Below are positions 62,501 to 64,000 of a DNA stretch of 64,000 bases, one piece after another (within the stretch, counting starts at the first letter, position 1; each line of letters opens with the position of its first letter). This stretch comes from Toxoplasma gondii ME49 (Eukaryota; Apicomplexa; Conoidasida; Eucoccidiorida; Sarcocystidae): positions 6,260,885-6,324,884 of the forward strand of contig NC_031479.1 in the NCBI RefSeq assembly GCF_000006565.2, in the 5' to 3' direction. The notes under the pieces are model-generated. The model was not told where the DNA came from and ran no database searches. It saw only the letters and a program-made list of their open reading frames with translations. The position numbers and the translations under genes are program-made.

Positions 62501-64000
62501 CTTTCTGTTTTCGCTGGGTCCAGAAACAGGTCACGTGCCATGGCTCTTTAGATCTTGTCTGCGTAGACCTCTCGCCTTGCTTCTGGATGACCCGCTTTGC
62601 TTCCGTAATGCAGGTGACTTTCCCTGCGAGCGTCTCCGGATTTCCTCGCGCTTTCAGAAGTCTCTGAAGACGTCTGTGCGTTGTCTGGCCGCGTGCGTTG
62701 TGGGAAGTCTGCATGTTCTCTTTTTTCGGTGTAGACCAGTGACTTCCAACGCTCTCTCTGTTCCCAGCGAGGTCGGCTGTACCTACGTAGTCGTGTCAAG
62801 TGTCTCCGACGCCAGCCCCTCGTTCTGTCGGCATTTACGATTCTCGCCTGCCTTCGCTAGTTGGGCCGCGTCACTAGGTGGCTGTGGTCGAGAAGGCGAA
62901 CCACGGGGCTCTGTGCTGTTCGCGTTTTTTCCTTTTCTCTCGCAGATGTTCACTCTCCGCGCGCGAGGCGTACGGGGAGAGCGTGGCGATGATTCTTTTC
63001 GAGAGCGTGAAGTCTGTCCAGCTGTCTTTCAAGCGCCCCTTTGACTGCGTCGTTCGCTTCCTCTTCGCCACGGTTCTCTTTCAGAAGCCGTACGTGGAAG
63101 CCGGCGAGAGGTCCTGGGCGCCTTCGCTGAGCGCTGCTTTTCCGTCGGGCAACGAAACTGACACGCAGCTGGAGGGTGAAACGGACATCAGAGAGGCCGA
63201 CGTCGCCGCGAGAGGAGTGGAGGAAGGAGGGCAGATGGCGGAAGACCGCGAGAGCGCGACAGAAGGAAAGGGCATCCCGAAGGTGGAAGATGCGTTTGCT
63301 GTCTACCGCGCCCAGGTCAAGTGCCTCGTGTCCTTCCTGCTGCATGCGCGCCAACACACCAAGGCGCTCGAGAGTCCAGGAGCGAAGAAAATCGAAGCGT
63401 TGCTTCTGGAGTTTTTTTCCGTCGCGGTCAAAGCGGCCCCTTCCGCGCTTCTCGCCTCTCTAGCCAAACTGGGCAGGTCCGCGGCTGACGAAGAGACGGA
63501 CGTCAAGCATCCTGCGAACAGCATGAACCTGTTTTCTGGGTCGTTCGCCTCCGTCCTCGCCTCTCCCTTCCACGCCTACTTTTACAACTTCCCTGCTCCC
63601 CATCTGTTCACAGACCACATGTACCTGTCTGGCGTCGACCGCACGTCTCCCCTGTCCTCATGTTTATCTCTCGCGCTCGCCGCTTCAGGAAAAACTGGCG
63701 GGTCTCTTCCTTCGTCTCCCGCGTCGCCGCTCTTCCTCGCCTACGGCCTACTCACGTTGATAGAGCTGTCCGGCGCTTGGGTCTTTGAATTGCCGCGCCT
63801 CGAGGGGTCTTTTGACGCCTTTCTCTGCCGCCTCTTCACGGTGCTCAGTCCCGCGCTCCTGAAAAGCGGAGGCGACAAGCAAAAGCAGAAAACAAAGCAA
63901 GATTCCAGGAAGAAAAAGTCTTGGGAGGGCTCTCTCTGGCGAGTGACCGCGACCGAGGAAGAAGCACAAGAGATCGAACGCGCCCCGCTGGTTCTCCAGC
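59559..64000 (+). CDS. UTP20: UTP20, small-subunit processome HEAT-repeat protein (5' part)
   Basis: Five exons are visible: 59559-59976, 60413-60630, 61294-61427, 61967-62374 and 62946-64000, the last open to the window end. Phases agree and about 744 residues are present; the family is near 2800. UTP20 is a very large helical-repeat scaffold of the 90S pre-ribosome that works with the U3 snoRNP in the nucleolus. The diagnostic N-terminal motif RFRFLSFAERL is at residues 48-58. Helical repeats follow (SSLREVIRHLATVQHPP; AITVVLNLLQALAK; EIRLLAARAFACLLRK, the last matching the family's AAESFTFLMRK block). A basic and acidic low-complexity insert of about 65 residues precedes EIRLLAARAF, and another acidic insert lies in exon 5. 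An in-frame TGA 15 bases before the start at 59559 supports that ATG. Identification rests on the N-terminal motif and the order of matching repeats. Confidence 0.82.

Overview
The window looks like apicomplexan nuclear DNA of the coccidian kind, closest in character to Toxoplasma gondii or a near relative. The grounds are about 50% GC, short exons joined by conventional GT-AG introns with pyrimidine-rich 3' ends, dozens of (TA)n microsatellites confined to introns and intergenic DNA, frequent TGCATGC motifs, and an ApiAP2-type DNA-binding protein. No bacterial operon, phage, CRISPR array, rRNA or convincing tRNA was found. All gene models were built by hand from reading frames, splice phases and remembered family sequence; no search was run.

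Layout. 1-857 (-): 5' end of a voltage-sensor membrane protein, probably the N-terminal channel-like module of an alveolate adenylyl cyclase. 4200-6470 (+): small DUF167/UPF0235 protein (human C15orf40 family) with a leader that looks like a transit peptide. 6780-8105 (+): SAM-dependent methyltransferase resembling FAM173/ATPSCKMT lysine methyltransferases. 11197-18114 (+): eIF2B gamma in ten exons. 20445-32769 (-): SMC5 in fourteen exons, with a 30-serine run in its ATPase head. 36877-46253 (+): TBCCD1 in fourteen exons. 50290-53535 (-): two-exon ApiAP2 protein. 59559-64000 (+): 5' part of UTP20, which continues past the window.

Orientation. The cyclase-like gene and the DUF167 gene diverge. 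DUF167, the methyltransferase and eIF2B gamma run in tandem. eIF2B gamma and SMC5 converge. SMC5 and TBCCD1 diverge from a 4.1-kb region that holds a TGCATGC cluster. TBCCD1 and the ApiAP2 gene converge, and the ApiAP2 gene and UTP20 diverge from a 6-kb region. As is usual in eukaryotes the neighbours share no pathway: they cover translation initiation, ribosome biogenesis, genome maintenance, centrosome/Golgi organisation, transcription and signalling.

I see no clearly new multi-gene system. The best leads are lineage-specific features of known proteins: the poly-serine insert and altered P-loop of SMC5, a possible dual-start DUF167 protein, a conserved-looking helical segment in the ApiAP2 protein, a 271-codon open frame upstream of TBCCD1, and two spots (eIF2B gamma 15344-15507, TBCCD1 45386-45391) where the reading is ambiguous.
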